Source: Megasphaera_A sueciensis
GTDB lineage: Bacteria > Bacillota > Negativicutes > Veillonellales > Megasphaeraceae
Direction of reading: 5' to 3'
Length of the DNA: 64,000 bases
Assembly (NCBI RefSeq): GCF_050219315.1
Contig: NZ_CP116939.1
Span: 1,550,001 to 1,614,000, forward strand
Shown in pieces: positions 54,801 to 63,869 of the stretch (position 1 is its first letter; the number at the start of each line of letters is the position of its first letter). The translations under genes and the position numbers were made by a program. Below the pieces are notes generated by a model. That model was given only the letters and a program-made list of their open reading frames with translations, did no database searches and was not told the origin of the DNA.

Positions 54801-55846
54801 GACGCGATATCCTCGATTAATCTAAAGCGCATTCCGGGTCTTAACTGGTTGGAATTTACTTGTACTTTTACATTAAAACTGACAATATCACTTTCATCAT
54901 CACGTTCATTTGTTGCTCGCTGTGTAGCAAATTCCGATTTTTTACTGATATCTGTAATTGTTCCTGTTACATGGGTTTTTCCGTCTCGAGCTTCTAGTAC
55001 GACTTGTTCTCCCACTGCATATTTCGACAAATTGGTTTCAGGCACCTTGAAATCTACCCAATTATCGGTAAAATCCTGCACAGCAACGATAGGAGTCCCT
55101 GTGGAAACCATAGAGCCTTCCTCTACATATTTTTCAGTAATAACTCCGTCGTAAGGTGCTCGAATAAGGGTTTCATCCAACGCAATATTAATTTGTTCAA
55201 GACTTGCTTCGGCTTGTTCAATTTTTTTCTGTATAGCTTGTTCATTTTCCTGATCTACATCTGTTTGCATCAGCCCGGCGTTTGCGGATGAAACCCCTGC
55301 CGCTGCCTGCGCATAGGCTGCCTGTGCCGTTTCGTACTTGGTTCGATAGGTATCAAAATCTTGCTTGGATACAGCGCCTTCGCCTAAAAGCTTTTGATAA
55401 CGGAGATAATCATTCTTGGCGAGTTGCAGATTGGAGTTCATTGAATCCAGATTTGCGTGGGATACATCTACTGTTGAAAGTGTCGTTTGGTTTTGCATAG
55501 TTGTTTCTGTAGATGCTTGTTTTAGCTGTTCCTGCAACGCATTGATATTTGCCTGTGCTTGTGCTGCTTGTATCTGAAGATCACGTTGATCTATATGTAC
55601 CAGAATTTGATCTTTTTTTACAAGATCACCTTCTTTCACATCCAATTCAACGACTCGGCCAGCAATTTTGGAATTAATATCGATTTCTTTTGCATCTGCA
55701 CGGCCCCAAAATTGATTTGGAAGTTTTGCCTCTTTTTGTGAACTACATCCTGTAGCAATCATTAGCAGAATAATACATAAGCACATTGCTGTCAGGCCGA
55801 CATATAACCTTCGGTATTTTCCTATATCTGTCTTTTTCGTTCGCAT
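54797..55846 (-). CDS. HlyD/YbhG-type membrane fusion lipoprotein
   Basis: Hydrophobic N-terminus with lipobox LMIATGC (Cys34), biotinyl-lipoyl half (KIAGRVVELDVKEGDLVKK), a long coiled coil (about 80-200, QAQANINALQEQLKQ), second lipoyl half (LIRAPYDGVITEKYVEEGSMV) and beta-barrel. It bridges the inner-membrane permeases toward the outside, as in YbhGFSR. AAGGAG precedes the ATG at 55846. Confidence 0.93.
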   Translation of the reverse strand: MRTKKTDIGKYRRLYVGLTAMCLCIILLMIATGCSSQKEAKLPNQFWGRADAKEIDINSKIAGRVVELDVKEGDLVKKDQILVHIDQRDLQIQAAQAQANINALQEQLKQASTETTMQNQTTLSTVDVSHANLDSMNSNLQLAKNDYLRYQKLLGEGAVSKQDFDTYRTKYETAQAAYAQAAAGVSSANAGLMQTDVDQENEQAIQKKIEQAEASLEQINIALDETLIRAPYDGVITEKYVEEGSMVSTGTPIVAVQDFTDNWVDFKVPETNLSKYAVGEQVVLEARDGKTHVTGTITDISKKSEFATQRATNERDDESDIVSFNVKVQVNSNQLRPGMRFRLIEDIAS

Positions 55847-55943
55847 TTTCTCTCTCCTTCGTACCAATAATACTTATAACGTTCATTTGGGTATTTTAGT
55901 GGAAAATTTTTCCAGACAGTTTTACATAAACTGCCTGGATGAT

Positions 55944-56495
55944 TTATTTCTTTTCAATTCCTACAAATAAGATATCACTAAAACTTTCCATTGCCATACT
56001 GATCGTTAAGTTGTTTTTTTGCAAAAACTCAGAATCAAACAATACTTTTGAAACCATTAGAAGGCATTCCTTCATCACACTCAAGTTGACATTGCGTAAT
56101 TCCCCCTTATTTATTCCTTCCTGCAAGATTTCCAGCAACGTATTAATTTTTTCCTCTCTGAATTTTGCCCACCGCTTCCATTCAAGTTCGTAATCAACTC
56201 GTAAATCAGAGTAAAGACTTCGGTCAAAATGTGTGAATGATTTGGTATACAATTGAATCAGCATACTGACTTTTTGCCGGGTTGATACATCCAGTGAACG
56301 GATTTCCTGTTCTTGTTTATTGAAACGCTCCATAAGATAATCTATCGTTTCATTGATCAATTTTGTTTTGGAATCTACCATATGATATAACGAAGTTTTA
56401 CTCATATGCAGACGTTTTGTTACATCAATCATACGAAATCGTAACGCATGTATTTTTATTTCTTCTAATACGGCTAATATTATTTTTTCCTGCAC
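55944..56495 (-). CDS. TetR-family regulator
   Basis: An N-terminal HTH (RMIDVTKRLHMSKTSLYHMVDSK; the usual Phe-x-Lys after Tyr reads VDSK) and an all-helical ligand domain, 183 residues. First gene of the export operon. TACC(A/G)ATA repeats lie upstream of it and in the gap before hlyD, so self-regulation and control of the exporter are likely. Confidence 0.9.
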   Translation of the reverse strand: MQEKIILAVLEEIKIHALRFRMIDVTKRLHMSKTSLYHMVDSKTKLINETIDYLMERFNKQEQEIRSLDVSTRQKVSMLIQLYTKSFTHFDRSLYSDLRVDYELEWKRWAKFREEKINTLLEILQEGINKGELRNVNLSVMKECLLMVSKVLFDSEFLQKNNLTISMAMESFSDILFVGIEKK

Positions 56496-56512
56496 TTTTT
56501 ACACCTCAACAG

Positions 56513-56535
56513 TACCAATATTTACTTTATCGGTA
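56513..56535. promoter_or_regulatory. candidate TetR operator
   Basis: TACCAATA (56513-56520) and TATCGGTA (56528-56535) form an imperfect inverted repeat with a 7-base centre, just upstream of the TetR start. TACCAATA recurs at 55862-55869 with TTTGGGTA at 55886-55893 between tetR and hlyD. Confidence 0.55.
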
Positions 56536-56807
56536 TTATGAGACATAGTATAGCTTATTTATAAAATAATGTCAATAACCCGCAATAATATTTTTTGATA
56601 TTGGATCGAGTAGGCAAACACACTTCACAGAAGTGTGTGCAGTTTTTCCACATATAGCTCCTCACAACTCACGAGGCTATAACAGAATACCGTTCGAACG
56701 GTGATTGCGGATTTGTTCTTACCATCCCCATGATGTTGTACAATAAAAATTGGCACCCTATTCTCAAGGATTGTGATATATAATTGATAGAGAATAGGAG
56801 AAATAAG

Positions 56808-57152
56808 ATGGCAAAACGAATTATAAAAACTTATGACCAAGAATTTAAATCACAGGCTGTAAAATTAGCTCAGGAGATTGGTGGACACAAAGCCGCAACG
56901 GAACTGGGGCTTCCTGATAGTACTATCTATACATGGGTTAAAGCCTTCAAAGGAGGTAGGTTGGAGGCAAAAGACGCTGTTCATACTCCTTCCAATGCCT
57001 TATCTCTTAACGAGGAACTTATTGAACTTAAAAAGCGTGTTAAAGAACTGGACAAAGAGAATCGCCATCTTAAAGAAGTGAATGAATTTCTTGAGGAAGC
57101 AAGCGCTTTTTTCGCCGCCAGCCGTCGGAAGTCAACAAAAAACAGAGATTGA
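56808..57152 (+). CDS. IS3 transposase OrfA
   Basis: 114 residues with the IS3 OrfA HTH (YDQEFKSQAVKLAQEIGGHKAA-, LPDSTIYTWVKAFKG) and a leucine-zipper-like tail (ELIELKKRVKELDKENRHL). AGGAG precedes the ATG at 56808. A_AAA_AAC in frame at 57137-57143 allows -1 slippage into orfB. Confidence 0.9.
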   Translation: MAKRIIKTYDQEFKSQAVKLAQEIGGHKAATELGLPDSTIYTWVKAFKGGRLEAKDAVHTPSNALSLNEELIELKKRVKELDKENRHLKEVNEFLEEASAFFAASRRKSTKNRD

Positions 57153-58057
57153 TATTTATTGCAATAAAAACTGAAGACGGCACTATTAAAGGTAAAATTT
57201 CATTCTATTGTAAAAGCCTATGCGTAACCAGACAGGGATTTCACAATTATCTTAAATATAAAGATAAGCCTTGGAAATATCAGTCTCTTGCAGATGCTAT
57301 GTTAGATATCTGTGCTGAAGATGAATGCAATGATACTTACGGACGAATCAGAATGCATCAAGCTTTAGAGCTAAAAAACCCTGCTGGTATTGAGATTCCG
57401 AGTGAACGGACTGTATACCGTGTTATGGAAGAAATCGGTATTAGCCATAGACCAAAAAGAAAACCTAATGGAATCACAAAAGCTGATAAAGAAGCCAGAA
57501 AATCTGATGACTTAATTAAACGTGATTTCTATTCTGATAAACCGTTAAGCAAGTGCGTAACAGATATGACTGAAATAAAGTGTCTGGATGGAAAACTGTA
57601 TGTATCCGCAGTTTTTGACTGCTTCGATTCTGCAGTACTGGGATTAGCAATGGATACAAATATGAAAGCCACGTTATGTGAACAAACAATAATTAATACA
57701 TATAAAGCATATCCAGAAATTCGGGGCTGTATCCTGCATAGTGATAGGGGAACACAGTATACCAGTGAGCTGTACCGTAATGCAATTAAGCAATACGGAA
57801 TAGTACAAAGTATGAACAGTGCAGGTGGCAGATGCCATGATAATGCCCGTTGCGAAAGCATGTGGGCAAGATTAAAGGAAGAATTAATCTATAATCGATA
57901 TAATGCTTCAAAAACAACTGTTGAACATATGAAAACAATTATATGGAGATATTTCATTAGTTACTGGAATAACCGAAGAATCTGCTCCACCAATGGAGGA
58001 TTACCTCCAATGATTAAGAGACAACAGTATTACCGCTCATTGAAGGATGCAGCGTAG
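57149..58057 (+). CDS. IS3 transposase OrfB (DDE integrase)
   Basis: 302 residues with the rve core: first Asp in CVTDMTEIKC, second in ILHSDRGTQYTS and Glu in NARCESMWARLKEEL, plus the C-terminal ISYWNNRRICS. Its TTG start overlaps orfA by 4 bases in the -1 frame; it is probably made mainly as an OrfAB fusion. Confidence 0.92.
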   Translation: MIFIAIKTEDGTIKGKISFYCKSLCVTRQGFHNYLKYKDKPWKYQSLADAMLDICAEDECNDTYGRIRMHQALELKNPAGIEIPSERTVYRVMEEIGISHRPKRKPNGITKADKEARKSDDLIKRDFYSDKPLSKCVTDMTEIKCLDGKLYVSAVFDCFDSAVLGLAMDTNMKATLCEQTIINTYKAYPEIRGCILHSDRGTQYTSELYRNAIKQYGIVQSMNSAGGRCHDNARCESMWARLKEELIYNRYNASKTTVEHMKTIIWRYFISYWNNRRICSTNGGLPPMIKRQQYYRSLKDAA

Positions 58058-58231
58058 ATCCAATATCCTCGAGAAAAAAGTGTAAAGAGATATTGACAAT
58101 ATCACCATGTCAAATGCATAATACAGAATAGATTTGCAAGTACAAGACTTATCACCTCGTCTTAAGGCGTTTCACTTTTTTCGTTTGACCATGATCTCGC
58201 AGAGTCCACAAATGGTGCCTTTAACCATCCT

Positions 58232-58771
58232 TTAATATACATCTATATCCATGGTTCTCGTATGTGCTTGCGTACCGTCTTTATCAACAGTGTTTAGAAG
58301 TCTTGAATTTAAAATGAAAGTCACCTTATCTAGTTGTTCTTGAGTTATTTTATGAAAATTAGTTCTTTTGGGAAAATAGACACGAATTTTGCCATTCATG
58401 TTTTCATCGCTACCACGTTCCCAAGGTGCAGCGGGATGTGCAAAGTATACAGTAGTATAAAGTATCTGTTTAACGGATCTGAATTTTGCAAATTCGGATT
58501 CGTTATCCAATGTCAACGTATGTACTACATATTCGAATAATACCTTAACAATCACATCTTTTGTCGCTTCTTGATTTCGGTTTTCTAGTAAAATCATGCG
58601 CATAAACCGGTTGGCATGATCAACACAGGTTATGATTAATCCTTGCCCGACAACACCATACAAGGTGTCTCCTTCCCAATCACTAAACCCAGAACGGGCA
58701 TTGGCTTGTGCAAGTCGTTCGGTATCTGGATGAATGGTGTTACAGGTATGATCTTTGTACCGATTGCGCAT
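58232..58771 (-). pseudogene. IS30-family transposase fragment
   Basis: The open part carries DWEGDTLYG (first Asp), TLDNESEFAKF (second Asp) and YFAHPAAPWERGSDENMNG (Glu), the IS30 DDE core. The N-terminal HTH part is missing or full of stops (decayed text continues to about 58900), so the element is dead. Confidence 0.8.
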
Positions 58772-58953
58772 TTATTCACCGTGGAGACTGAGATTCTTTT
58801 TACGAGAGCCATTGGGTAACAGCTTTCATTGTAACGCACAATAGATAGTGGTATGGCTTACCGTATCATGTGAATGGATTTCATTCCACTCACTTCCGGC
58901 GGCGTATTGAACCACCCCAACAGTTGACATAGAGCCACAAAGTTAATAAAAAA

Positions 58954-59207
58954 GTTCGACAAAAACGTGCAAAAAAGACTCATTCTTCTTTTCCTTTTGA
59001 TACCTATCAGCTTTAAACAGACAAAAACAATACTTTTTTGTATTGGAATAGAAATACATTATTTTTCCATTTGCACGGCTATTGGCACGGCAGAAAACAG
59101 AAAAAAGCGAGCTTGGAAAAATATCCAAACTCGCTCGTATTAGTAAAATGGCGGAGTGGCAGGGATTTGAACCCTGGCGGGCCTTACGACCCCTAACGAT
59201 TTAGCAA
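58954..59207. repeat. right copy of the tRNA-Ser-containing direct repeat
   Basis: Same orientation and content as 37867-38126 (flank, terminator, 3' half of tRNA-Ser). Here the tRNA is complete. Confidence 0.8.
59106..59135 (-). terminator. terminator of tRNA-Ser
   Basis: 12-bp stem AGCGAGTTTGGA / TCCAAGCTCGCT on the minus strand (one T-G), followed by TTTTTT. Confidence 0.85.
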
Positions 59208-59239
59208 ACCGTCCTCTTCAGCCGCTTGAGTACCACTCC
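59149..59239 (-). tRNA. tRNA-Ser(GCU)
   Basis: The acceptor GGAGTGG pairs with CCACTCC, followed by discriminator G and encoded CCA (59149-59151). T arm CAGGG-TTCAAAT-CCCTG; anticodon arm ACGGT-TTGCTAA-ATCGT with anticodon GCT; a long variable arm between them identifies class II serine tRNA. It reads AGC/AGU codons. Confidence 0.95.
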
Positions 59240-59260
59240 ATCACGTCAGCTGACTATAAT

Positions 59261-59290
59261 ATAGTACTATATATCATGTAAAATTGTCAA
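59261..59290 (-). promoter_or_regulatory. promoter of tRNA-Ser
   Basis: TTGACA (59290-59285) and TACTAT (59266-59261) on the minus strand with an 18-base spacer, about 22 bases upstream of the tRNA. Confidence 0.7.
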
Positions 59291-59410
59291 GGATTTTCTT
59301 TTAATTTACGATTACACTTTCTCATTCAAACTCGATATATCCTACTATATATGATATAATATGTTCACAAATGAAATATTTATTATTTTTCCTACAAAGG
59401 AGTTTATATA

Positions 59411-60070
59411 ATGAAAAAATATTCTATAAAACAATATGTCTGTCTTATATTAATGGTTATACTAGCCCTATCCTTTGCTCTTACCATTTTTAGAATGCAG
59501 CGCCCTGCTACACTGAATATCATTACACAGGCTTCCAAAAAAGCTTCTTCTGAATCGTCCACACAAGCAACATCTGCCGCGGCCGTTCCTCAAGGATCTT
59601 ATGTAGAAATTACGTTTAACTTCAATCGCTCTTCCAATAAAAAGGGTAGTGATCAATTTGCAGCTTGGATAGAAGATTCTAATGGTAAATTTGTACGCAC
59701 ATTGGTTGTCACACAATATGCTGCCAGAAAAGGTGCCGTCAAATATACTTTCTGCCTTCCTATTTGGAGTGAACGTTCCGGTGCCCGTGCCAACGCCCAA
59801 GAAATAGACACTGCCGCCGGAGCTACACCCAAAACCGGGACTATACACTATTATTGGGATTTAACAGATAAAAACAATACACCCGTCAAACCGGGAATAT
59901 ATCATCTTTACCTGGAAGGAACACAAAGTGAAACGAATCAGTTGTTATTTCAGGGTAATATAACCGTTGGCGGCCAATCTGCTGCCACAACGGCAGAACC
60001 AACGTATTCATCAGGACAAGCACCAGATAAACCAATGCTTTCTGTCGTTACGTTCCTGTATAAACCATAG
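59411..60070 (+). CDS. DUF2271 domain protein with N-terminal membrane anchor
   Basis: One N-terminal transmembrane helix or signal anchor (about residues 9-27), a Ser/Ala-rich linker, then the DUF2271 region (YVEITFNFNRSSNKKGSDQ, AAWIEDSNGKFVRTLVVT, ATPKTGTIHYYWDLTD, VKPGIYHLYLEGT). This beta-rich domain is found in secreted redox or flavin-transferase contexts; its role is unknown. CAAAGGAG lies upstream of the ATG. Confidence 0.82.
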   Translation: MKKYSIKQYVCLILMVILALSFALTIFRMQRPATLNIITQASKKASSESSTQATSAAAVPQGSYVEITFNFNRSSNKKGSDQFAAWIEDSNGKFVRTLVVTQYAARKGAVKYTFCLPIWSERSGARANAQEIDTAAGATPKTGTIHYYWDLTDKNNTPVKPGIYHLYLEGTQSETNQLLFQGNITVGGQSAATTAEPTYSSGQAPDKPMLSVVTFLYKP

Positions 60071-60074
60071 TACT

Positions 60075-60512
60075 TTATTTCTTTTTCTGCGCTTCAAAAT
60101 AGTCATGTTCTTTAGATATTTCTTGGAGTATCGTGTATATATTCCAAGAAATATTATTAGGTGTTACTCCTGCTTTTAAAGGAATGCTCTTAAGCGGTCC
60201 GCGGCGAATACCATTGAGCAATACATTTAATGCGGAAGAATCAAACCCACACAAAATAATTGCTTCTTTGGTAACTTTCATGGTTGTCGTTATTTCCTGA
60301 TTTTCCGGAATTTCTTCTTTATCTGCTTGTTTTTTTAAAGCAGATATATTTTCAATTTCTTCTTCTGTAAATCCTAACAGTTCCCCTACGGTTTTATCCA
60401 TATCGCTTTCCGTTACGATTCGAATCTGAGACTTAGCCAATAATGCCAAGAGTTTTAATTGTTTTATGCGTTCGGGCATAAAATTTATTGCTAATATCAT
60501 TTTTAAAGCCAT
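60075..60512 (-). CDS. DUF3783 domain protein
   Basis: 145 residues; C-terminal half matches DUF3783 (VTKEAIILCGFDSSALNVLL, GPLKSIPLKAGVTPNNISWN). Function unknown. AGGAG is 8 bases before the ATG at 60512. Divergent from the LysR gene and only 4 bases from the convergent DUF2271 stop. Confidence 0.82.
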   Translation of the reverse strand: MALKMILAINFMPERIKQLKLLALLAKSQIRIVTESDMDKTVGELLGFTEEEIENISALKKQADKEEIPENQEITTTMKVTKEAIILCGFDSSALNVLLNGIRRGPLKSIPLKAGVTPNNISWNIYTILQEISKEHDYFEAQKKK

Positions 60513-60581
60513 AGCAATCACTCCTATTCTCTGTTGATAATATTAAATGTCTTTGCTTTAACTATACAGGATGGTGCCCTT

Positions 60582-61481
60582 ATGTCAACTAATTTTGAAT
60601 ATTATAAGATTTTTTATTATGTAGCAAAATATAAAAATTTTACACACGCTGCCCAGGTCTTATACATAAATCAACCATCCGTTACACGTTATATTCACTT
60701 ATTAGAAGAAGAATTAGGCTGTCGACTGTTTATACGTTCCAAACAGGGTGTAAAACTGACACCAGAGGGGGATTTATTATACGAACACGTAGCACCTGCC
60801 TGCGAATCATTATTTTCAGGTGAAGAAAAATTGCATGCCGTAAAAGACTTAAAAGAAGGGACTCTTTTAATCGGAACAACAGAAATTGCATTCCGTACTG
60901 TTTTACTTAACAAACTTCATATTTTTAGACAACGTTATCCTGATATCAAAGTAAAAATATCCTGTGATACAGCCCCTCAATCTGTTTCTAACTTACTATC
61001 TGGAAAATATGAACTCAATTTAATAACCACCCCAATTGATATCAAAGATACGATTGCTATGCACAAAGTCATGTCATTGCAAGATGTCCTGATTTGCAAA
61101 ACAGGATACATTAACCTTGCGGAAAATACACCCTACACACTGAAAGATGTATGCTCCTATCCTATGGTCACACTTCCTGATTCAACAAGCACACGAAGAT
61201 TTTATGAAAGCTTCTATTATGAAGCAGGTCTCCAATTTAAAGTTGACATTGAGGTAAGTTCTATTGATCTTATTCTTCCTGTCATTCAACGCGGTCTGGC
61301 TATAGGGTTTATACCACAAAAAATTGTAGAACCATATCTCCATTCAGGTGAAATATCTGTAATTCCTCTGGCCGAAAAAATGCCGACTCGTTCCATTTGT
61401 ATTCTTTGGGACAAGCAACGTCCTTTAAGTTTAGCTGCCCATAAATTTTTCGAAGTACTCACAAAAGATTACATGCCGTAA
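60582..61481 (+). CDS. LysR-family transcriptional regulator
   Basis: 299 residues: HTH (NFTHAAQVLYINQPSVTRYIHLLEEELGCRLFIRSKQGVKLTPEG) and type 2 periplasmic-binding effector domain. Starts at the ATG at 60582 preceded by AGGAT. Divergent from the DUF3783 gene, which it may control; effector unknown. Confidence 0.92.
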   Translation: MSTNFEYYKIFYYVAKYKNFTHAAQVLYINQPSVTRYIHLLEEELGCRLFIRSKQGVKLTPEGDLLYEHVAPACESLFSGEEKLHAVKDLKEGTLLIGTTEIAFRTVLLNKLHIFRQRYPDIKVKISCDTAPQSVSNLLSGKYELNLITTPIDIKDTIAMHKVMSLQDVLICKTGYINLAENTPYTLKDVCSYPMVTLPDSTSTRRFYESFYYEAGLQFKVDIEVSSIDLILPVIQRGLAIGFIPQKIVEPYLHSGEISVIPLAEKMPTRSICILWDKQRPLSLAAHKFFEVLTKDYMP

Positions 61482-61490
61482 ATAATATAC

Positions 61491-61531
61491 CAAAAATCCC
61501 GATACAGGCATTTGCCGCATCGGGATTTTTG
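61491..61531. terminator. bidirectional terminator between lysR and rplQ
   Basis: Perfect 13-bp inverted repeat CAAAAATCCCGAT / ATCGGGATTTTTG with T runs on both strands, serving the LysR gene and the convergent ribosomal operon. Confidence 0.9.
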
Positions 61532-61540
61532 TTATGTAGT

Positions 61541-61879
61541 TTATACTAATTCGATGATAACCATCGGAGCTGCATCACCCTGGCGAACACCAGTTTTGAT
61601 GATGCGTGTATAACCACCTTGACGATCTTTGTACTTAGGTGCAACTTCGTCAAACAGTTTTTTTACTACATCTTCATCCATCATATACGCCAATACCTGA
61701 CGGCGCGCATGAAGGTCGCCACGTTTAGCCAGCGTTAGCATCTTATCCGCAATTTTGCGAAGTTCTTTTGCTTTTGCTTCCGTAGTTTCAATGCGTTCAT
61801 GTTGGAATAAAGAGGTAACAATGCTGCGCAATAATGCTTTACGTGCGGAGCTGTCGCGTCCCAACTTTCTATAAGCCAT
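61541..61879 (-). CDS. rplQ: ribosomal protein bL17
   Basis: 112 residues with the family start MAYRKLGRDSSARKALLRS and C-terminal APMVIIELV. Part of the 50S exit-tunnel rim. Last gene of the operon, 17 bases after rpoA. Confidence 0.97.
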   Translation of the reverse strand: MAYRKLGRDSSARKALLRSIVTSLFQHERIETTEAKAKELRKIADKMLTLAKRGDLHARRQVLAYMMDEDVVKKLFDEVAPKYKDRQGGYTRIIKTGVRQGDAAPMVIIELV

Positions 61880-61896
61880 CGTTCATCCTCCTCAAA

Positions 61897-62874
61897 CTAT
61901 TCTTCATGGGATTTCAGATCATATCCGTAATCCTCTAATTTTGCAATAATTTCATCAACGGATTTTTTGCCAAGATTACGAATCTTAGACAAATCATCCT
62001 TCGTCCGTTCAACCAAATCTGCTAACGTGTACACATTGGCACGTTTGAGACAATTAGATGCCCGCACGGATAAATCCAATACGTCGATTTTAATCTTTGT
62101 AAGATCAACTTCAGGTTCTTCCGGTTCCTTGTCAGGATCCTTACTGGTAAATTCACCAGCAGCTTCATTAGCAGCTGGATCAGAAGCCAGTTCCTTGAAA
62201 TATTCCAAATAGCTGACCATAATGGAAGATGCTTTTGCTACTGCATTTTCAGCAGTAATACTCCCATCTGTCCAAACTTCCAATGACAACGAATCATAGT
62301 CCATTTCGTTGCCTACCCGGATATCGCCAATTTCATAATTCACCCGCGTAATAGGCGAAAAAATTGAATCGATAGGAATGACGCCAATCATATCGGTATC
62401 CTTCTTATTTTTCGTAGAAGGAACATATCCTTTACCTCGTTCAATATGGGCAGTCAATCGAATATGAGCGTCCTTATCAAGAGTAGCAATATGAAGTTCC
62501 GGGTTTAAAATTTCAATGTCTGAGCTTACTGCGAAATCATTTGCGGTTAATTCACATTCACCGGTTACGTCTACAATGATATCAGTTTCATCAATTCCAT
62601 CATAGTTGAATTTTAAGCACATTTGCTTCAAATTCAAGATAATATCGGTTACATCTTCACGCACACCAGGAATCGTTGAAAATTCATGCAATACTCCATC
62701 AATCTTAATGGAAGTAATTGCTACACCATCTAAAGACGATAAAAGGATACGCCGCAAACTGTTACCCAACGTGATTCCATAACCCCGATCAAGAGGTTCA
62801 CATACGAATTTTCCATAGGTGTTGTCTTCGCTTCGTTCGACAACTTCAATCTTAAATTTATTATCATCTATCAT
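61897..62874 (-). CDS. rpoA: RNA polymerase alpha subunit
   Basis: 325 residues: N-terminal assembly domain (GYGITLGNSLRRILLSSL, HEFSTIPGVREDV) and C-terminal alpha-CTD (DLSVRASNCLKRANVYTLADLVERT, KIRNLGKKSVDEI) that contacts UP elements and activators. Normal length and motifs. Confidence 0.98.
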   Translation of the reverse strand: MIDDNKFKIEVVERSEDNTYGKFVCEPLDRGYGITLGNSLRRILLSSLDGVAITSIKIDGVLHEFSTIPGVREDVTDIILNLKQMCLKFNYDGIDETDIIVDVTGECELTANDFAVSSDIEILNPELHIATLDKDAHIRLTAHIERGKGYVPSTKNKKDTDMIGVIPIDSIFSPITRVNYEIGDIRVGNEMDYDSLSLEVWTDGSITAENAVAKASSIMVSYLEYFKELASDPAANEAAGEFTSKDPDKEPEEPEVDLTKIKIDVLDLSVRASNCLKRANVYTLADLVERTKDDLSKIRNLGKKSVDEIIAKLEDYGYDLKSHEE

Positions 62875-62926
62875 TAGGAAAATCCTCCCATTTCAGAATC
62901 AAATCAAATCGGTCAATTAGCAACGA

Positions 62927-63316
62927 TTAGACACGTCTGCGTTTTGGCGGACGGCAGCCATTATGCGGAATCGGAGTAACATCTTTAATGCTATTGACTT
63001 CCAATCCTGCTGCCTGTAAAGCACGAATAGCAGCTTCACGACCAGATCCAGGACCTTTTACAAATACTTCTACTTGATGAAGGCCATGTTCCATGGCTGC
63101 CTTTGCAGCCTGTTCAGCAGCCATCTGAGCAGCAAACGGTGTACTTTTACGAGACCCGCGGAAACCAAGGCCACCTGCGCTGGCCCACGAAAGTGCATTG
63201 CCCTTCGTATCACTGATGGTAACAATTGTATTATTAAAAGTAGAACGGATATGTGCTGCACCGGATTCTACATGTTTCTTTTCTTTCTTTTTATTGCTTC
63301 TTACGTTTTTAGCCAA
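62927..63316 (-). CDS. rpsK: ribosomal protein uS11
   Basis: 129 residues with the family blocks AHIRSTFNNTIVTISD, GFRGSRKSTPFAAQMAAE, and C-terminal DVTPIPHNGCRPPKRRRV. Sits directly upstream of rpoA: no rpsD lies between them. Confidence 0.97.
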   Translation of the reverse strand: MAKNVRSNKKKEKKHVESGAAHIRSTFNNTIVTISDTKGNALSWASAGGLGFRGSRKSTPFAAQMAAEQAAKAAMEHGLHQVEVFVKGPGSGREAAIRALQAAGLEVNSIKDVTPIPHNGCRPPKRRRV

Positions 63317-63340
63317 GACCGTTTCCCTCCTTACTCAAAA

Positions 63341-63709
63341 TTATTTTTTATGACCTGCTATTGCTTTTCTCGGCCCCTTACGAGTCCGGGCATTTGTCTT
63401 TGTGCGTTGTCCACGAACAGGGAGCCCTGCACGATGACGTTTGCCACGATATGAATTGACTTCAATAAGTCGTTTAATATTTAAAGCATCTTCACGACGA
63501 AGATCGCCTTCTACTTTGTAATCAGCACCGATAACTTCACGGATTTTAGATACTTCATCTTCCGTCAAGTCGCGTATGCGCGTATCAGGGTTGACGCCTG
63601 TTTTCTTCAAAATTTTCTGGGAAGAAGAAAGGCCAATACCAAAAATGTAAGTCAAGCCAACTTCAACTCGTTTGTCACGTGGTAAATCCACACCGGCTAT
63701 ACGTGCCAT
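63341..63709 (-). CDS. rpsM: ribosomal protein uS13
   Basis: 122 residues: MARIAGVDLPRDKRVEVGLTYIFGIG at the start, RGKRHRAGLPVRGQRTKTNARTRKGP near the end; complete family length. Head of the 30S subunit. Confidence 0.97.
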   Translation of the reverse strand: MARIAGVDLPRDKRVEVGLTYIFGIGLSSSQKILKKTGVNPDTRIRDLTEDEVSKIREVIGADYKVEGDLRREDALNIKRLIEVNSYRGKRHRAGLPVRGQRTKTNARTRKGPRKAIAGHKK

Positions 63710-63731
63710 CTATTCATCCACCTCCTATCTA

Positions 63732-63845
63732 TTAACCTTGTTTTTGTTTGTGTTTTGGATTTTCGCAAATAACCATAACACGGCCTTTGCGCTTAATGAT
63801 TTTGCATTTTTCGCAAATCTTCTTTACTGACGGTTTAACCTTCAT
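63732..63845 (-). CDS. rpmJ: ribosomal protein bL36
   Basis: A 37-residue gene missed by length filters: MKVKPSVKKICEKCK start, C-x-x-C with later Cys and His (zinc-type form CEKC...C...H), ending KHKQKQG. GGAGG lies upstream of the ATG at 63845. Confidence 0.96.
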   Translation of the reverse strand: MKVKPSVKKICEKCKIIKRKGRVMVICENPKHKQKQG

Positions 63846-63869
63846 AATTAACCTCCTGCATAATCAATC

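Larger units (their letters stand above)
56597..58067 (+). mobile_element. IS3-family insertion sequence
   Basis: About 1.47 kb between the inverted ends GATATTGGATC (56597-56607) and GATCCAATATC (58057-58067), holding intact orfA and orfB. The exact outer ends and target duplication cannot be fixed by eye. A 9-bp hairpin (ACACACTTC/GAAGTGTGT, near 56616) lies inside the left end. The apparently complete reading frames suggest recent activity. Confidence 0.8.
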
